The position numbers and the translations under genes were made by a program. A stretch of 64,000 bases of DNA from Epiperipatus broadwayi (lineage: Eukaryota; Onychophora; Udeonychophora; Euonychophora; Peripatidae), in assembly GCA_028023455.1 (NCBI GenBank), contig JAQFVV010000567.1, forward strand, positions 250,001 through 314,000. Reading direction: 5' to 3'. Under the pieces are notes generated by a model that saw only the letters and a list, made by a program, of their open reading frames with translations, was not told the DNA's origin and ran no database searches. Below are positions 12,340-26,509 of this stretch, piece by piece. Numbering within the stretch: position 1 is the first letter of the stretch; every line of letters starts with the position of its first letter.

Positions 12340-13889
12340 AAACGGGTTCGAATACGCGCGTATGTGATATATTACTAATTGCTAGTGTTAATGTGGAGCG
12401 ACTATGTATAAACAAAAAAAGAAAAAATATATATGTAAATGGTCATTCGAACCCTGTTACAAGGAGTGCAAAAGTTATGTGTGTAGGTATATGTAAATAT
12501 AGTGTATGTGCGAGTGTACAATATACGTATGTAGTATCGGTGATGGTTACAATCAATTATATATGTAGAGCTGTATAAAGTAATTGATTATTCGATATAT
12601 TTTATCCGTAAGTTTTTTTTTGTTTTAATAATATTGTCGGTAACACGTGTTTTCTTTTGTTGAGTAATCTCTTGAACATATGAGGACCGAAATAGAAATG
12701 AGTTAATTGCTGTAGGCAGTTTAGTTAATAACTGGCGTCGGGAAGTCTGAAAACTGGTCAGGTGGGTATTTTTTTTTGAAGAACAATGGAAGAACTGGTC
12801 AGTGGCGTACAGATACGCAGAGAGATTTTGAAAAGTTAAAGGTGAAAACAAAAGAACTTTTTGTTGTGCTCGAGTGGATATAAAAAAAAAAAGAAAGAGG
12901 GAGACGCGGCTTAAACTCCAGATTAGGAGGACGTGTAAAATATTTCTTAAGAAGTTTTAATATTTTTTTCTACCCAAAATGTCGGGGTAATTCTATAGTG
13001 CGGGTTTCGTTAATCGGCCCAGTGGACACTCATCGTGAAACTCACCTGAAGCAGACTTACGAACTGCGTTAATAAATAAAGAAATTTTGTTTCATCAAAG
13101 AAACGGTGATGAAAGATCTTTGAAAATTTGGACCTTTTTGCAAAGCGAGTGAATCAACTACTCCACCTCTGGGATATGCTATTCGATACACCCCATTGGA
13201 ACTATTTGCCTTCCGTTATATCTACCAGACCAGTTTTCTTGGCAAGGTATAAATGCGGACTTGTCTTTGATCGCGTGAACTAAGGTAAAGTGACGTGGCA
13301 CAAAATATATGTTCAGTGAATGTATCTTAATAAAGAAACTAGTGTTACCTCAATATTAATTACTATATTAAGTCTCTTTTAAAATTAAATAAATGACAAC
13401 ATTAAATAAACAGCTCTGATATATATATTTGTACTATTTTGATGCGTGTATGAATTATATATATGTGTGTGGATCAGAATAAATGGGCTGTGCACTTGAA
13501 TATTGATATTTATATGCGCGTATAAATGGGATTTATTGGTAATGGGTATGGTCATGAATAGGATAAACCCCGATAAGATCTGGGTTAGATTAATGGATTT
13601 TATCCAATAAGCTATCGCATATAATAATAGACATGTAAGGCGTAGTTAGTTTTGTTTTAGCTTTGTTCTCTAGTTAGACTATCGTCCCCAAACCCTGAGA
13701 TTGAGCTGGTTCGGTGCACTACCATAACAGATATACATACCAGAACCCTTATTTACGTTTTCGATGAGATAATTCTTATCTACGGGTAAGATTGGCGCGT
13801 GAGATGGGATCAAACCATGCTCACAAATATCTTTATTCGAAGCTTCGGGTTAAAGCCAACAATGGCGGTTTATATTATGTCGGTGGGTG

Positions 13890-13915
<26 letters not shown>
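12340..13915. mobile_element. Possible LTR-element remnant (GC-richer island)
   Basis: This 1.6-kb block is visibly less AT-rich than its surroundings, uses CG dinucleotides more freely (AATACGCGCG, GGAGACGCGGC), and is bounded on both sides by (AT)n. Near its right end TTGGCGCGTGAGATGGGATC (about 13792-13811) looks like the primer-binding site that follows a 5' LTR, because it starts with TGG and has the G-rich form common in Ty3/Gypsy elements. Polyadenylation-like AATAAA hexamers occur upstream. No gag or pol reading frame and no paired LTR were found in the window. An unrelated unique locus is equally possible. Confidence 0.25.
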
Positions 13916-13920
<5 letters not shown>

Positions 13921-16900
13921 TGTACCCTCACTTCTCGATATATGATATAATTAAAATATGACTAGCTCAATCAAATCATTATGCTCGGCTAAAATATGTA
14001 CAACTATCTTTAATATATTTTTATAATATTATAACTTATCAGATTTATTACAAACTTATCAAAAATTAATATAGTTCAATATTATGTACTAATTAAATAA
14101 ATATTTAATAAAATCATGAGACTGTGAAGTGAAGTTACAATTGGTAATCAGATTTACATTGAGTCAATGTCTCTCCAAGACACTGTCTCAATGGCATAAG
14201 AATACTATTACTTCTTCATTATCTCATTCCTAACTCTACAGCACTCTTATGACTTTTATAAATGAATTATCTCTAATAATAATAGATAAATAAATCTCAA
14301 TTTATTGTTAAAGAAATATAATTAAAATGATCTCAGGTTCTTCTAATTATCTTAAAGTAATAATAATTCATGTAGATAGGAATGATAAGGGATTTAATAT
14401 CAAACCTAAATACACCTAACTTATTCTAATAATAATCACTAACAATAATAATCTTTAGGGTATATCTTAATCTTATCTATTGGATTATACTTTTAATCAC
14501 TAAGAAAATAAGTAAATCATATACATGTCTTTCATTTCCATATAGTATCTTAATTTTAAAATATACCAAAATCTTATAATTTAACAATCTGTGGCAATAA
14601 ATAGTATTATACTCTTATACTGTGCATTATAATTACTTTATGACCATTGTAATATCATATGCTAATGTCAATCAATCTCTATAAATTATATTAAGAAAAT
14701 ATTGTGTTTCTTTCTCAAATAATAAAATAATAAATTCATATTGTGCAAATATTATGTTCATTCAAATTATCTGTTGTCAAATGCAGTGGTGTAAAATAAT
14801 GAATTCAACACATCTTTTAAAACAACTTAACAAATTTATTTACATCAACTTTAACAAATAATTTATTTACACTATTTGCATTTAAATGGAACTAAAGAAA
14901 ATAAAAATAAGAAAAAAAATAATAATACAAGATTTTTACACTGTTATTATTTCCATAACTATAAGTAGATAATTTATACATTTCAGAGAATGTTTTATTA
15001 ATAAAATTCAATTAAGTTTATGACTTTAATTTACATAAACATTACTTATTATCAATTAATATAAGAAAAGATTTTATGTAAGATATCATTCATGTAGCAT
15101 GTATGTAAATAAACAAACTTTAATAATTAAAAATGCTATTTCACATAAGTCCTACTGTTATTTATATTATAATGTATAAGGCTGTATTACATTTATTATC
15201 AGTATGACTCAAATATTAATTAATGTATCAACTGATATAACTTTGTAGTATAATAACAATTATTGACTATCATTGTTTATTTCATTCCGATATAATGTCA
15301 TACTACATGTCTTATTAAAATATGCAATACGTATATGTACTTTTAAAAAAATAAATATTTATTCAACAATTTCAAATTTATCAAGTATTATATCAAATAA
15401 AATTCTATGATTCTTTTCTATTTTAATTATTACACTTTTACTTGTTATTCCTATTTCCTTCCTAATAAAACTTCTATCTACAAAAGTCATTTTAACTTTA
15501 TTTAAATTCAGTAAAAAACAAATGACCAATTTTAAAACAAAAAATAATAACGATCCAAACACTCCTATACCTCATCATCTATTTACAATAAGCCTTCAAT
15601 CAAAAATATAAATTTCTATGTAAAATTAACGTAACTCATCTAATAAAAATAAAATAAAATATAGACCTTATATACTTCTTACTAACTTTAAAAGAAAAAA
15701 TAAATAACTTACACTAGTATAATAAATCTGATTTCTAATATTGGAACAGAAACATTAAAATTTATTCACGAAAGAATCATATAATTATTTCTAGGTTCTC
15801 ATATTACGTTATACTAAATTTATATCATCAATTTAAAATATGCATATTAAAATAAAACTGCTATTATTAATCTTGTGCGTGTATATTATTTAAACATTAA
15901 TACATTCATTCAATAATCATATAACATTTGGTTGATCTAAAGAAAACATAGTAAATACATCAAATTATTATTATTATTACACAATTTTTACCATAAATGA
16001 TACTTCAATGTACAGTCCGTCATATGATGTCCTCCAGGATTCCAGTTTTACAAAATAATTTCACATTTACACTCAACAATTATTCTTTAAAATATTACGT
16101 GTTGTATAATTATAAAATAAACTTTATGCAATAAAAGGTTATATTAGTATTTAGTTATTATTTAAAAAAAATGTAAATGTACCTTTCCTATCTTTAATAA
16201 ATCAATAATTAATGAAATATTTATGTTAGTTAATAAATAAAAATGTTACATAACATCCAACGGTGTTTTCATCCAGTTGTCATTGTTCTTTTTCCTAGGC
16301 ACAAATTTTCACTAAACATTACTTCCTTTTCCGGTACATCACGTGTTCTTTAAAAGTTTTTATGATAAAAATGAAAACGTTCTTTTTTTAAAAAAAATAA
16401 ATAAAAAATAAAAGTCAGTTCCATCAGAAAACAAAAATAAAATTAAAATAATTTATAGGATCCATATTCTCTTCTTTATAGGAAAATTATTTCAAAGTTA
16501 TTATCTTTTAGCATTAGTTTATAATTTATAAGTTCTTGTTTAATTATTTTCTAACTTTACTTGGATATCCACATGTAATTGATTTGCGCATTCCGTAACA
16601 GATATTAGGTAAGATTATTTTTAGAGTCTTCTATACGACCAGCGTTTAGACTTTAATAATATCATAATTTGACTTATAAGTATTTCTTTACTTATTACAT
16701 CTCCAATTTATTTGCCTTTTAAAATTGTCAGAATTTAGTCTTTTATACCATAAAGACTTAACAAGGCAAATATTTATACAATTACTGTTACATATTATAT
16801 CTTTACCAAGATATATTTTAAATTTAGAATTTACAAATACTTGCTTCATAAAGAAGTATTTCTCATTTTTTTAAATATCTATTTTATAAAAATTAACTAC

Positions 16901-17143
16901 CATTAGCTTTTAAATTTATACAAAGTCCAACGTATTATTGTTAAGCATCTAATAACTCTGCTAGACAATCCAGCGTTTGTCAAATTTTCAGCATAAAGTC
17001 TCCAATACATTTTATCCTTATACGATGTTCTCATGATCATTTGATAGTAAATTGAGCATTAATAGGAAACGATCAATAGGGAATTACAATAAATTAACAC
17101 TGCATATTCATCGGTAACTTTTATAAATTATTTTTAAAACTAC
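13921..17143. other. AT-rich gene-free DNA, possibly the rest of repeat R3
   Basis: No reading frame, RNA gene or internal repeat could be supported. Composition is uniform with the R3 segment that follows, and an (AT)n tract lies on its left (13897-13920). It may therefore belong to the same large element whose right end is at 18238, but only the 17144-18238 part is confirmed by a second copy. Confidence 0.35.
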
Positions 17144-18236
17144 TCTCTTATAATTTTAAAACGATTTTAAGAGCGTCTATAATCACTTAGCTATTTTTAA
17201 TAGCACCTTTTACTTTAAGAATTTCAATCACAAGTCACCCCCTAACAATTGAACCTTGGTTTTATACCGGAAGAAAACTCCCACTTGATTGGTGAATTAA
17301 ACAATTGACTTGCTAGCTTATTTACATATTTCACCAACAAGACAGAATTAAAAATAAATAATGACTTTTTAATATTTATTATTTATCACATTATTAAATT
17401 CTTAAATTAATCCTTATCATTTATTTAAATCTATTAAACATTTTTTAAAAATATTCTTTCTTACTCAATTTTACGTTTAACTTTTATAAAATTATTTTTA
17501 TAAACAAACTAAGTCTATTTTTATTCGTTATGCTTTTAAGCAGTATTTTAAAAATCAGATTTAATGTTTCACATTAATTATTTTTACTTTTATCTCATGA
17601 TAGCCAAAATAATATTTATAAATTTTATAACAGAATTTTTAAAATAGTTTTGCAACTTTACTAAAAAAAACTTCCAAGCATGTGTGTACGTATTTTAATT
17701 AACATCTGTTTTTTTTACAACAGAGCTACAGACGCTTGTAATAATCTAAAAATAAACTAACAATACATTTTTTAAAAATAAATATTTTTTAAAAATAAAT
17801 AATATCTTATAACAACTTTAAAATAATAATTCGATATTATTAAAATCCAACATTAATTCTTCTATTATGTATTACTAATAATTAAAATATTTATATTCAT
17901 TTATTAAATATTAACTTTTTATCAACAATAAATATATGCATTTAATTTTAACTTGTCTTTTAAAACTTTAACTTTAAACATTTATTTATTAAATTTATTA
18001 ATGCAGTATTGCTTATGGCCAGTTTTCCCAACCATATACTATTATCATTCCCATTGAAATGTCTCTCTCAAACATCAGCACAATTTTCACATATCAAACA
18101 CTCATGAATTACTTTAATTACACTTTTAAAAAGATTGTTATAAACAAAATTAAAATCATATAGCTAAATATATCTTAAATTTAAAATTTTTTAATTAGAT
18201 GGATACAACAATTTATGGAGACCCATACAAAAGGGC

Positions 18237-18238
<2 letters not shown>
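17144..18238 (+). repeat. Dispersed repeat R3, copy A
   Basis: About 1.1 kb is matched in inverted orientation by 62914-64000. Anchors include CTCTCTTATAATTTTAAAA at 17144, AACAATTGAACCTTGGTTTT near 17246, CCAACCATATACTATTATCA near 18028 and TAAATATATCTTAAATTTAA near 18165. In both copies the same end abuts a long (AT)n tract. Similarity is high but interrupted by small indels. No coding capacity was seen. Confidence 0.8.
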
Positions 18239-18239
<1 letters not shown>

Positions 18240-18282
<43 letters not shown>

Positions 18283-18312
18283 CGATATATACAATATATA
18301 TATATATATATA
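18240..18312. repeat. (AT)n microsatellite
   Basis: Two long TA runs are separated by AATATATCGATATATACAAT. They border R3 on the left and a TATTGTAACCTAG sequence on the right. Confidence 0.95.
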
Positions 18313-21300
18313 TTGTAACCTAGTGTTATTGACACTTGGTTTACTTGGCATTATTTCTGCAGGAAAACAATGCTATTCTTTAAAGAAATAAAAAGATAAA
18401 ATAACAATAGTAATAATTGATTAATAAAGTATGCTATTCACTCACTTTGGCATGTTTTGGGTGAATAACTAATAGATTTAATAACTCAATGTCATTTTTA
18501 AAGAGAGAACATGAATAATTTAATATTTAGATATTAATAATTAGAGCAAATTAATATGGTATAAAAGCTAAACAGTAATTGATTTTGGATGGGTAGAGAG
18601 GGGAGTGGATGAGTGTCTTATCATAAAGCACAATAACTTCTGGTAATTTCTTTTTGTAAAAAAAAAAAAAAAATTAAAAAAAAAAAAAAAGAAAAAAATA
18701 ATGTTTAAAGAATTATACATCACTGATTGTTAATTTAATGTATTTATTATTATTTTTTTTATATTGTCAAATTACTTTGTAATCCAGGTAAATAATACTA
18801 AAACTATATGATTGTAATAGGTTTTTCCTTTCTTTTGTTTATGTTATAATCAAATGATTATTTTTCTGGAAGAGGTCGCTAAAGTAAAAAAAAAAAAAAC
18901 AACAACAAAATGAAACAACCAATTTCATAATCAAGATCATTTTTTTTTGAAAAAAATAGTCTGCTTTTAGTTTTCAAGGAAGGAACAGTGCTGAAATTTG
19001 GTAACTCAATTTTTTCATTTTATTTTGCAGAAATAAATGTAATCAAAGTAAAATTTTAATAATATAATGTGTGGCTAAATTTTTTTGATAAGATATCCTG
19101 ATTTTCTTTGCCATCTACCTATTTAAAGACCTTTTATACTTAAAAGTTTATTGTCTCGCGCTAAAGTTCAAAAATGACAGAATTAACTAAGGGAATCATG
19201 AAAAGTGTTATTATGTCTAAATTAAGGAAGATAAATGATTTCCAAGTGAGAAATAATTATTTATTAACTTTATGTCATTTATTGATATTTTCTTGGTATA
19301 GAAAAAAAAAAAAATAATTGAAAGAAATATTTTGAAACCAAGGAAAATCAACTAGAAACATTTTCGCGCTCTTTCTCAATATTGTCTGCCTTTACAAGTA
19401 ATGTAGTTACATACGTTAAAATATGTTTTATTCACCAAGAATTGTCTGGAAATAATAATAATGATAAATAAGATTAAATTATGCACCTGTATATTTTTTT
19501 AAAAAAAAAATATATAAACTTTCTCAGAGTAAATATAGGAAAAGTTATATAGGGGAATTCTTACAGAGAAGTTACCGTTAAAAAAATTTATAATTCCTAA
19601 AGTATGAACAAAACCAAATATCTTAGTGACTTAATGATAAAAATAAATGATATATTATATTACACATCAGTTGGAGTTATTAAAACTTCCTATACATGTA
19701 AATCAGCTGCAGTTATTATCAGAATAATCTCGGAAAAATTGCGCATTTTCGTCCATAAGTAAGCTAGCTAATAAGTATACGTATCGTCAATAAAAAAAAA
19801 ATATTGTGTATGTTTATCGTCTATATTCAAATATTCGTCTATGTTAGAAGTCTATTTTTTTCTTGGATCCCAAAATTGTAGTAGTTTAATTCAAGTAAGA
19901 ATTAATCTTCAATTCTGCTATATGTTTCTTTACCTAATTTATTAAACGCACAAAATAAGAGAAAACTTTTATTTAAAGGAAATAATACCATGCGTTTATT
20001 GTTTTTAAACTTGCTTCGTGAAATATGACTGGATAAAGCTCTTCACCTGGACCAATTGCTCAACAGAAAAACATTTTCTAATGAGAGAGTATGCACTTGT
20101 TAATTAATGATTGTTTAAAACTAAGTTATAAATGATATGTATTTTTTTGTTATATCACATAGGTTAAAGTCTGTATGGTCAAGTGATATTTAATAGCCTT
20201 GTAATGACAAAGGTATGTTTTAATATAATTATTATAGGTTAAGTTGATATTTAACACGAAAGAAAAAATCTATAAAATATGTTTTAATTATTACATACAA
20301 TTGTAGGTAGAAATTTTGTATGTTAGATACGTAAAAGAAAAATATTTAGATATTTAAGGGGTAAAATAAATATTGAAAATTATCAGAAGTAACTAAAAAA
20401 AAAAAATGCTATAACAAAATATTTCTTGTTAAAGTTTTGAAACGAATTTATACTGTATTAATTGAGGAATTTATTCCTAATTATTCTTAAATAACACATC
20501 CACTTTATTTAGTTTAAGATAGTATGCTACCAACTATTTTTGAATGTTCCTTTATTAAAATTAAAATTATTATATTTTTATTCTATGATGTCCATTGATT
20601 TCAGATGTTGATCAAAGTATACACGGTAACATAAGTTTATTATAATCAGTGTATTTACTTATCCTGCCCAGATATAGCATTGGTATATGCTTAATATTCG
20701 CATAGGTAATAATTATAATGTATTTACTTTGTGGGATGAAAAATGATCTCCCCAAAAGCTTTGTTTTTCCATGAGAGGAAGATTTTAAATATAATGTTTG
20801 GGTATGTTTATAGCCCAAGTGATCGATTCTCATAGATAGGACGATCAAGAATTTATCTAGCATTTAGTATGTTTCATTCGTTTAAATCCCAGGAGAGGAT
20901 TGTATTTGGTGTGTGTTCGTTGTATGCCCAAGTAAGAGGCAAGAAACCACCAAAATATTTTAATGTAGTAGATTACTTTACAAACCTTCGTGGTTATTCC
21001 ATATTCCTCATGTGAAAATAAAGATAGCTCCACCATGGAAGGTGTTGATTATTGTGCTTAATTTTGAAAGTTCGGGCAAGATAAAGGTTATATTGGAGGT
21101 GTTAGTTCCTCAAGATCCACTTTAGTATAAATAGTGCGTTAGTAACTAGGATCAATATCTGTATTGTGCTGCTAAATATTGCTAGTATTTGACAAGTAAA
21201 TCAATGGAGAAAGTAATTAAAATTGCGTAATTTAAAACGCTTATTTACTGAAGGAATATTCAAATGCAATATTTAATTCTGGTTAGTAATTAAATAATAC

Positions 21301-22680
21301 TCATATTTAAAATTATACGTATGAATAAAATTTGTATCATAACTTAAGTTAGCATTAAGTTCAATGTAAGATGGTAAGTGTAACTTCTGATAACTGGCCT
21401 ATAATTAGAATAGGTTATCCCATTAAAGACCATAAATAAAGTAAATGTATTAGAAATAAATTTAATATTTTGCGTATTGCATACGATGGGATTAATCATT
21501 TTAAAAAAAAAAAAACAAACAAAAAAAAAAAAAAAAGTTAGTCAATAATTTTGAATAAAAGCTTCTACAAGGTTACCAAAATTTAATAAACAATGTATTG
21601 GTAATGAAATGTACTTTTAGTTAATCAATCCATATGATTGCATACAGGAGAAGTAGTAACCTCTAGTCCATAACCAAAAGAGTATACAGATTAATGTCAG
21701 TTATATTTTATATTTTTGTATTACTATGGGATTATTGAATAAATGTTCATATATTTTTTTGTTGTGATAATAATAAATTATAGTCTTGTTAAAATTTGTT
21801 GTAGATTCATTTTTTTTGTTTTTATATGCTAAATATAAGTGTTTGCACAATATTTGCAAAACCTTTTCTTGAGTCCGAAATCATTCCAAATTCTTAAAAA
21901 CTTAATATACCAGATAAATAAAGTTAAGCAGATCGGAATATGTCATTATATTTTAGTTTAATGATAATTATTTATGGAGTTGAAAACTTAAGACTAAACA
22001 TTCACCTTTGTGTAAAAAAAAAAATGAATTTATTCCCAAACCATTAACTTTGGTTGCACATTATTCCATTCCCATTTAGTTAAATTGTCTAAGTAATAAA
22101 TCTTAGTTATATTATTGTGTTGTCATGGATGATGGAAGGACACAAAAAGCACCCTTGTCTTTTTATTATTCTGACTGAGATTCTGAAAAAAAAAAAAAAG
22201 GGCTGTGTTATTCAAAATTATACGTCATTATTGAATAGAATTATCATCTCTTTAAATAATATAGCAGTGGATATGAGAGATGAAGACACATTGAATTTAA
22301 GTAAAATAAATGTTTCCTATAGCCGACCAGAATGCCAGTCATATGCGACAACACAATACTGCCGAGCATTTCCTTACATGAAACAAAGAACCCTGAGATT
22401 AATATTATTATAATTATTCTTTAAATTAATAAGTGATCAATTATTGTTGTTATTACAATCGTGGCATGGCTTAAGAGAATTGAATGCACAATTGTATTAT
22501 ATGAAAAGTATTTTAGATCATATTGGAAAATTAAGGGATATGTTGCTTTATTTTGGTTGCCTTGAACACAACCTGAAAAAGTAGTGTCCTGGGTGCAAAT
22601 AAACTAATAAATATATTGGGTTAGAAATAAAATAAATAAACTAAAATAAACTATATAATTAATAAATATATTGGGTTAGA
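18313..22680. other. AT-rich DNA, no supported genes
   Basis: The stretch contains several A-runs (18658-18690, 21502-21537) and scattered short frames. The longest (22117-22413, 98 codons) contains a poly-lysine run from an A-tract and a Cys-containing tail (SRPECQSYATTQYCRAF). It has no recognised domain and no splice evidence. A less AT-rich patch at about 20880-21130 has no recognisable frame. Confidence 0.45.
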
Positions 22681-22689
22681 ATATATATA

Positions 22690-22962
22690 TATATATGTGT
22701 GTGTGTGCGCGCATGGGTGTGATTATTACTGCAGTGGCTTAAATTATTATTTTTTCCTTTATTAAAAATATGTTTAAGAATTTATATCATTAAATCTCAG
22801 CTATTCCTTGAGCTAGTGACTGGGGCATATCAGTCGAAGTAAAATGGAATCTTAAGAAGTATCTGCCTACAATATAAATTTTCCAGGTTCAAAAGACCTG
22901 TTTGTGCCCTGTATGGCAGATAGAGTGAGAGAAATTGCCTGACCATTATGATATATATATAT
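22690..22962 (+). repeat. Dispersed repeat R2, copy 2
   Basis: Same orientation and block order as 12030-12330. Its B-box-like block here reads AGGTTCAAAAGACCT. It ends in (AT)n, into which the 3' tail of the RTE-type LINE abuts. Confidence 0.6.
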
Positions 22963-24507
22963 ATCATCATCATCATTATCAACCATTATCAATCCACTGC
23001 AGGATGAAGGTCTCTCCAAGTTTAATCCATCTTCTCTGATCTTTAGCTTCTCTTCTCCACATCACCCCTGAACACTTTCTTATTTCATCCATCCATCTCA
23101 CATGTGGTGTCTTTCTGGGTCTTTTACAATCTCTTGGAATCCAGTTTAAAATTTCAATTGGCCATCTATTATCATCTCTTCTAACAATATGTCCAGCCCA
23201 ACTCCACTTCAATCTTTTAATTTTTTCAATGAGGTCAGTAACACCTGTTTGTTCTCTTACCCATACATTGTGTTTATGATCTCTTCTTGTTACTCCCAAC
23301 ATACATCTCTCCATACTTCTTTAAGTGGTCTGAAGTCTCTGAATTGCTCTTCTATTAAGTGTCCAAGTCTCAGATCCATAAGTAAGAACTGGTAAAACAC
23401 ATTTGTTAAAAACCTTCCTTTTCAAACACATAGGCATATTTTCTTTTAGTATCAAGTTATTTCTACCAAAAGCACTCCAACCAAGTTTAATTCTATGATT
23501 AATTTCCTCCATTATGTTTCCATCTGTATTAATAACCTGACCAAGGTATTTGTAACTGTTAACTTCTTCTAATTCATCATAATCAATCTTTATTTTCGTA
23601 TTTTGAGCAAATCGATTAAACATTACTTTAGTCTTTTTAACATTTATCTTTAGTCCTACTTTCCTATTTTCATCTGATAATTCCTGCAACATTTCCTGCA
23701 GATCTGAAGCATTATTTTCAAAAACAACTACATCATCTGCGAAATCTAAATGACTTAAATAATCACCATTTACTTTCACTCCTTTAGTTTCCCATTTTAA
23801 TCCACAAAATACTTCATGCAGCACTGCTGTAAAAAGTTTTGGAGATATGGAGTCACCTTGTCTTACACCTTTCTCAATGTTGACTTTCCCAGTGTCATTA
23901 TGTAATCTAATTGTTGCTGTTGCATTTTTATAAATATTCTTTAAAATATGACAATATCCTGGATCTATACCTTGATGATCTAATGCTTTAATCACTGAAG
24001 AAATGTTTATAGAATCAAATGCCTTTTCATAATCTACAAATCCTAAGCATAATGGCAACTCATATTTATTTGTCCTTTCTATAACTTCTCTCAATACCTG
24101 GATATGATCTACTGTACTAAAACCACTTTTAAATCCGGCTTGTTCTCTTGGTTGGTGGAAATCCAATGTTCTCTGTAGACGAGTAGTAATTATCTTGGTA
24201 AAAGTTTAATATAAAACTGATAAAAGGCTGATAGGTCTGTAATTTCTAATATCTTCTTTATCACCTTTTTTAAATATTAATATTATTACTGCATTCTTCC
24301 AATCATCCGGTACATCTTTATCATTTAGACATTTGTTATATAACTTTGCTAAAAAAATTTCTATTTCTTCACCTGCTTCTTTTAATATATCAATTATAAT
24401 TCCATCATTACCTGGAGGCTTTCCTTTCTTCATACATTTAATTGCATGTCTCACTTCTTCATTTAAGATTCTGGGCAATTTGGAAGATGTAATAGATATA
24501 GAAGGTA
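22963..24507 (-). pseudogene. RTE-type non-LTR retrotransposon (LINE), 3' half of ORF, two nonsense codons
   Basis: On the minus strand one frame runs from the gap edge (24507) to a TGA ending at about 22979, broken only by TAA at 24206-24208 and TAA at 23321-23323; all three open pieces are in phase. Reverse transcriptase motifs appear in order: [38 protein letters not shown] (motif A), GVRQGDSISPKLF (motif B) and LDFADDVVVF (catalytic FADD, about 23732-23743). The C-terminal LKWSWAGHIVRRDDNRW and W...RW.D segments are typical of the RTE-like endonuclease-RT group. Past the stop, the DNA reads TTGATAATGATGATGATGAT on the minus strand, the short simple-repeat tail expected of RTE elements. 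The first stop lies where a lysine codon would fit and the second where CAA would fit. The endonuclease half would lie in or beyond the gap and is not seen. Confidence 0.85.
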
Positions 24508-25007
24508 NNNNNNNNNNNNNNNNNNNNNNNNNNNNNNNNNNNNNNNNNNNNNNNNNNNNNNNNNNNNNNNNNNNNNNNNNNNNNNNNNNNNNNNNNNNNN
24601 NNNNNNNNNNNNNNNNNNNNNNNNNNNNNNNNNNNNNNNNNNNNNNNNNNNNNNNNNNNNNNNNNNNNNNNNNNNNNNNNNNNNNNNNNNNNNNNNNNNN
24701 NNNNNNNNNNNNNNNNNNNNNNNNNNNNNNNNNNNNNNNNNNNNNNNNNNNNNNNNNNNNNNNNNNNNNNNNNNNNNNNNNNNNNNNNNNNNNNNNNNNN
24801 NNNNNNNNNNNNNNNNNNNNNNNNNNNNNNNNNNNNNNNNNNNNNNNNNNNNNNNNNNNNNNNNNNNNNNNNNNNNNNNNNNNNNNNNNNNNNNNNNNNN
24901 NNNNNNNNNNNNNNNNNNNNNNNNNNNNNNNNNNNNNNNNNNNNNNNNNNNNNNNNNNNNNNNNNNNNNNNNNNNNNNNNNNNNNNNNNNNNNNNNNNNN
25001 NNNNNNN
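24508..25007. other. Assembly gap, exactly 500 N
   Basis: The run of N is exactly 500 bases, the size usually used as a placeholder, so the true distance is unknown. It cuts the LINE reading frame. Sequence right of the gap (from 25008) shows no LINE coding. Confidence 0.99.
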
Positions 25008-26190
25008 AAAAAGAAAAACAAATTCATGGTTTACAAGTTAGTTTAAAGAATGCATTGTCATTGTTGCCTGGTAATGGAAAAAACTCAGCAAAAAAATAAT
25101 ACTTCTATTTTTTTTTCTTTAAAAAGATTTGGTTTTAAATTTACCTACTTTGAGTAAAGACAATGAAGAAGAGTGGTGAGCTTTAGATTTGATATAAAAA
25201 GGGATACTTGGATACCATCTAGTAATAATGCCTATGGAATATTATATCACCATTTATTATTGTGGGAATGTTTAAAAAATATATAGAAGAATGGAACTGC
25301 AATCTGAATGCCAAAATGTTGAATCAGTAACAAACACTAATATAAAGAAATAATTTCTAAAGACTTTTACTAAAAAAACTTTTACTTTATCTTCAATGGA
25401 AAGAATGATAATAATATGCTAATTATCAAATTTCTTTCTTTTAAAATTTAAATTATTAGCACTTTATATTTTTCAATACTGATCTAATTATTAGATGAAG
25501 TAAGTAAATCTTAAACTGATCAATGACATTAATATTTAGAAAATAAATTAAAATTATAGTTAGCATTTAAAGTTTATTTTAAACATATAAAAACAAATAT
25601 TATGATTAAAGCATTACTTGATCTAAGATATGAGATACTTAAAAAAAAAATGTTCATACTGTGAAAAAGATCATGTATATTAACCCTCTTCTAAACATGT
25701 ATGTTTAATAATCTTTAAAATGTAGATCAGATGTTAGCAATTGCAATCTAGCATGAACAGATTATAATAATACAATGGGTTATTTTAAATTACAATTGTT
25801 GAATTAATTTTTGTTATTATCTTAATAAACTTATATGTTATTATTAATGTATGCATCATTTGATTTACCTATTCTACAAATTAATTAATTTCAAATGCAT
25901 TGATTCACATATTCCAGATTACACATTCATTAGATAATAAATCATTTATTTATTGGATTTTTTATTTACCAAATAAAAATACTTTTACAACATATAGACT
26001 CATTAGTGCCTTATAAATTCATGAGTCTCTTACAATCGTGGGTTTTGTGCATGAAAAGAAGTAGTTATAATTATTATTTGGATGTATCCATTATATTTTT
26101 GATTCACGCAGGTATGTAGAGCATTTGAAAAAAATGTTTTTTTCATAATAATCCATTATAATATATATATATCAAGATTAAAATTTCTTC
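25008..26190. other. AT-rich DNA, no genes seen
   Basis: No frame, RNA or repeat of note could be supported. A short (AT)n tract lies at 26158-26171. Confidence 0.5.
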
Positions 26191-26196
26191 ACTAGT

Positions 26197-26509
26197 CTCA
26201 ATCCAAAGCACAAGATAAAACTTTTTTAGAGAAAAAGATCAGATCTCTTCTCTTTATTTTAATTTATATAAAGAGGCAAATCTTAAGCACTTTGGAGAGA
26301 AAGCATAAAGATTATAAAATACAATCACATTACTTTATTAAAGCTATATTTCAAATTGTTTTTTGTTATTTTAATTGACATTCACAATACTTTCCAATTT
26401 AAGCTTTCTCTCCAAAATGTTTAAGATTTGCCTCTATATAGAAATTAAGATAAAGAGAGGAAGTGCTCAGTCTTTTCTTTAAAAAGTTTTATTGTGTGCT
26501 TTGGAATAA
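26197..26509. mobile_element. Foldback element 1 (about 110-bp arms)
   Basis: The arm 26197-26306 is matched in reverse complement by 26400-26509 around a 93-base spacer. Anchors are CAATCCAAAGCACAAGATAA on the left and TTATTGTGTGCTTTGGAATA on the right at the outer ends, and TTTGGAGAGAAAGC with GCTTTCTCTCCAAA at the inner ends. There is no coding capacity. It looks like a foldback-type MITE or an inverted pair of a short repeat. Confidence 0.8.
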
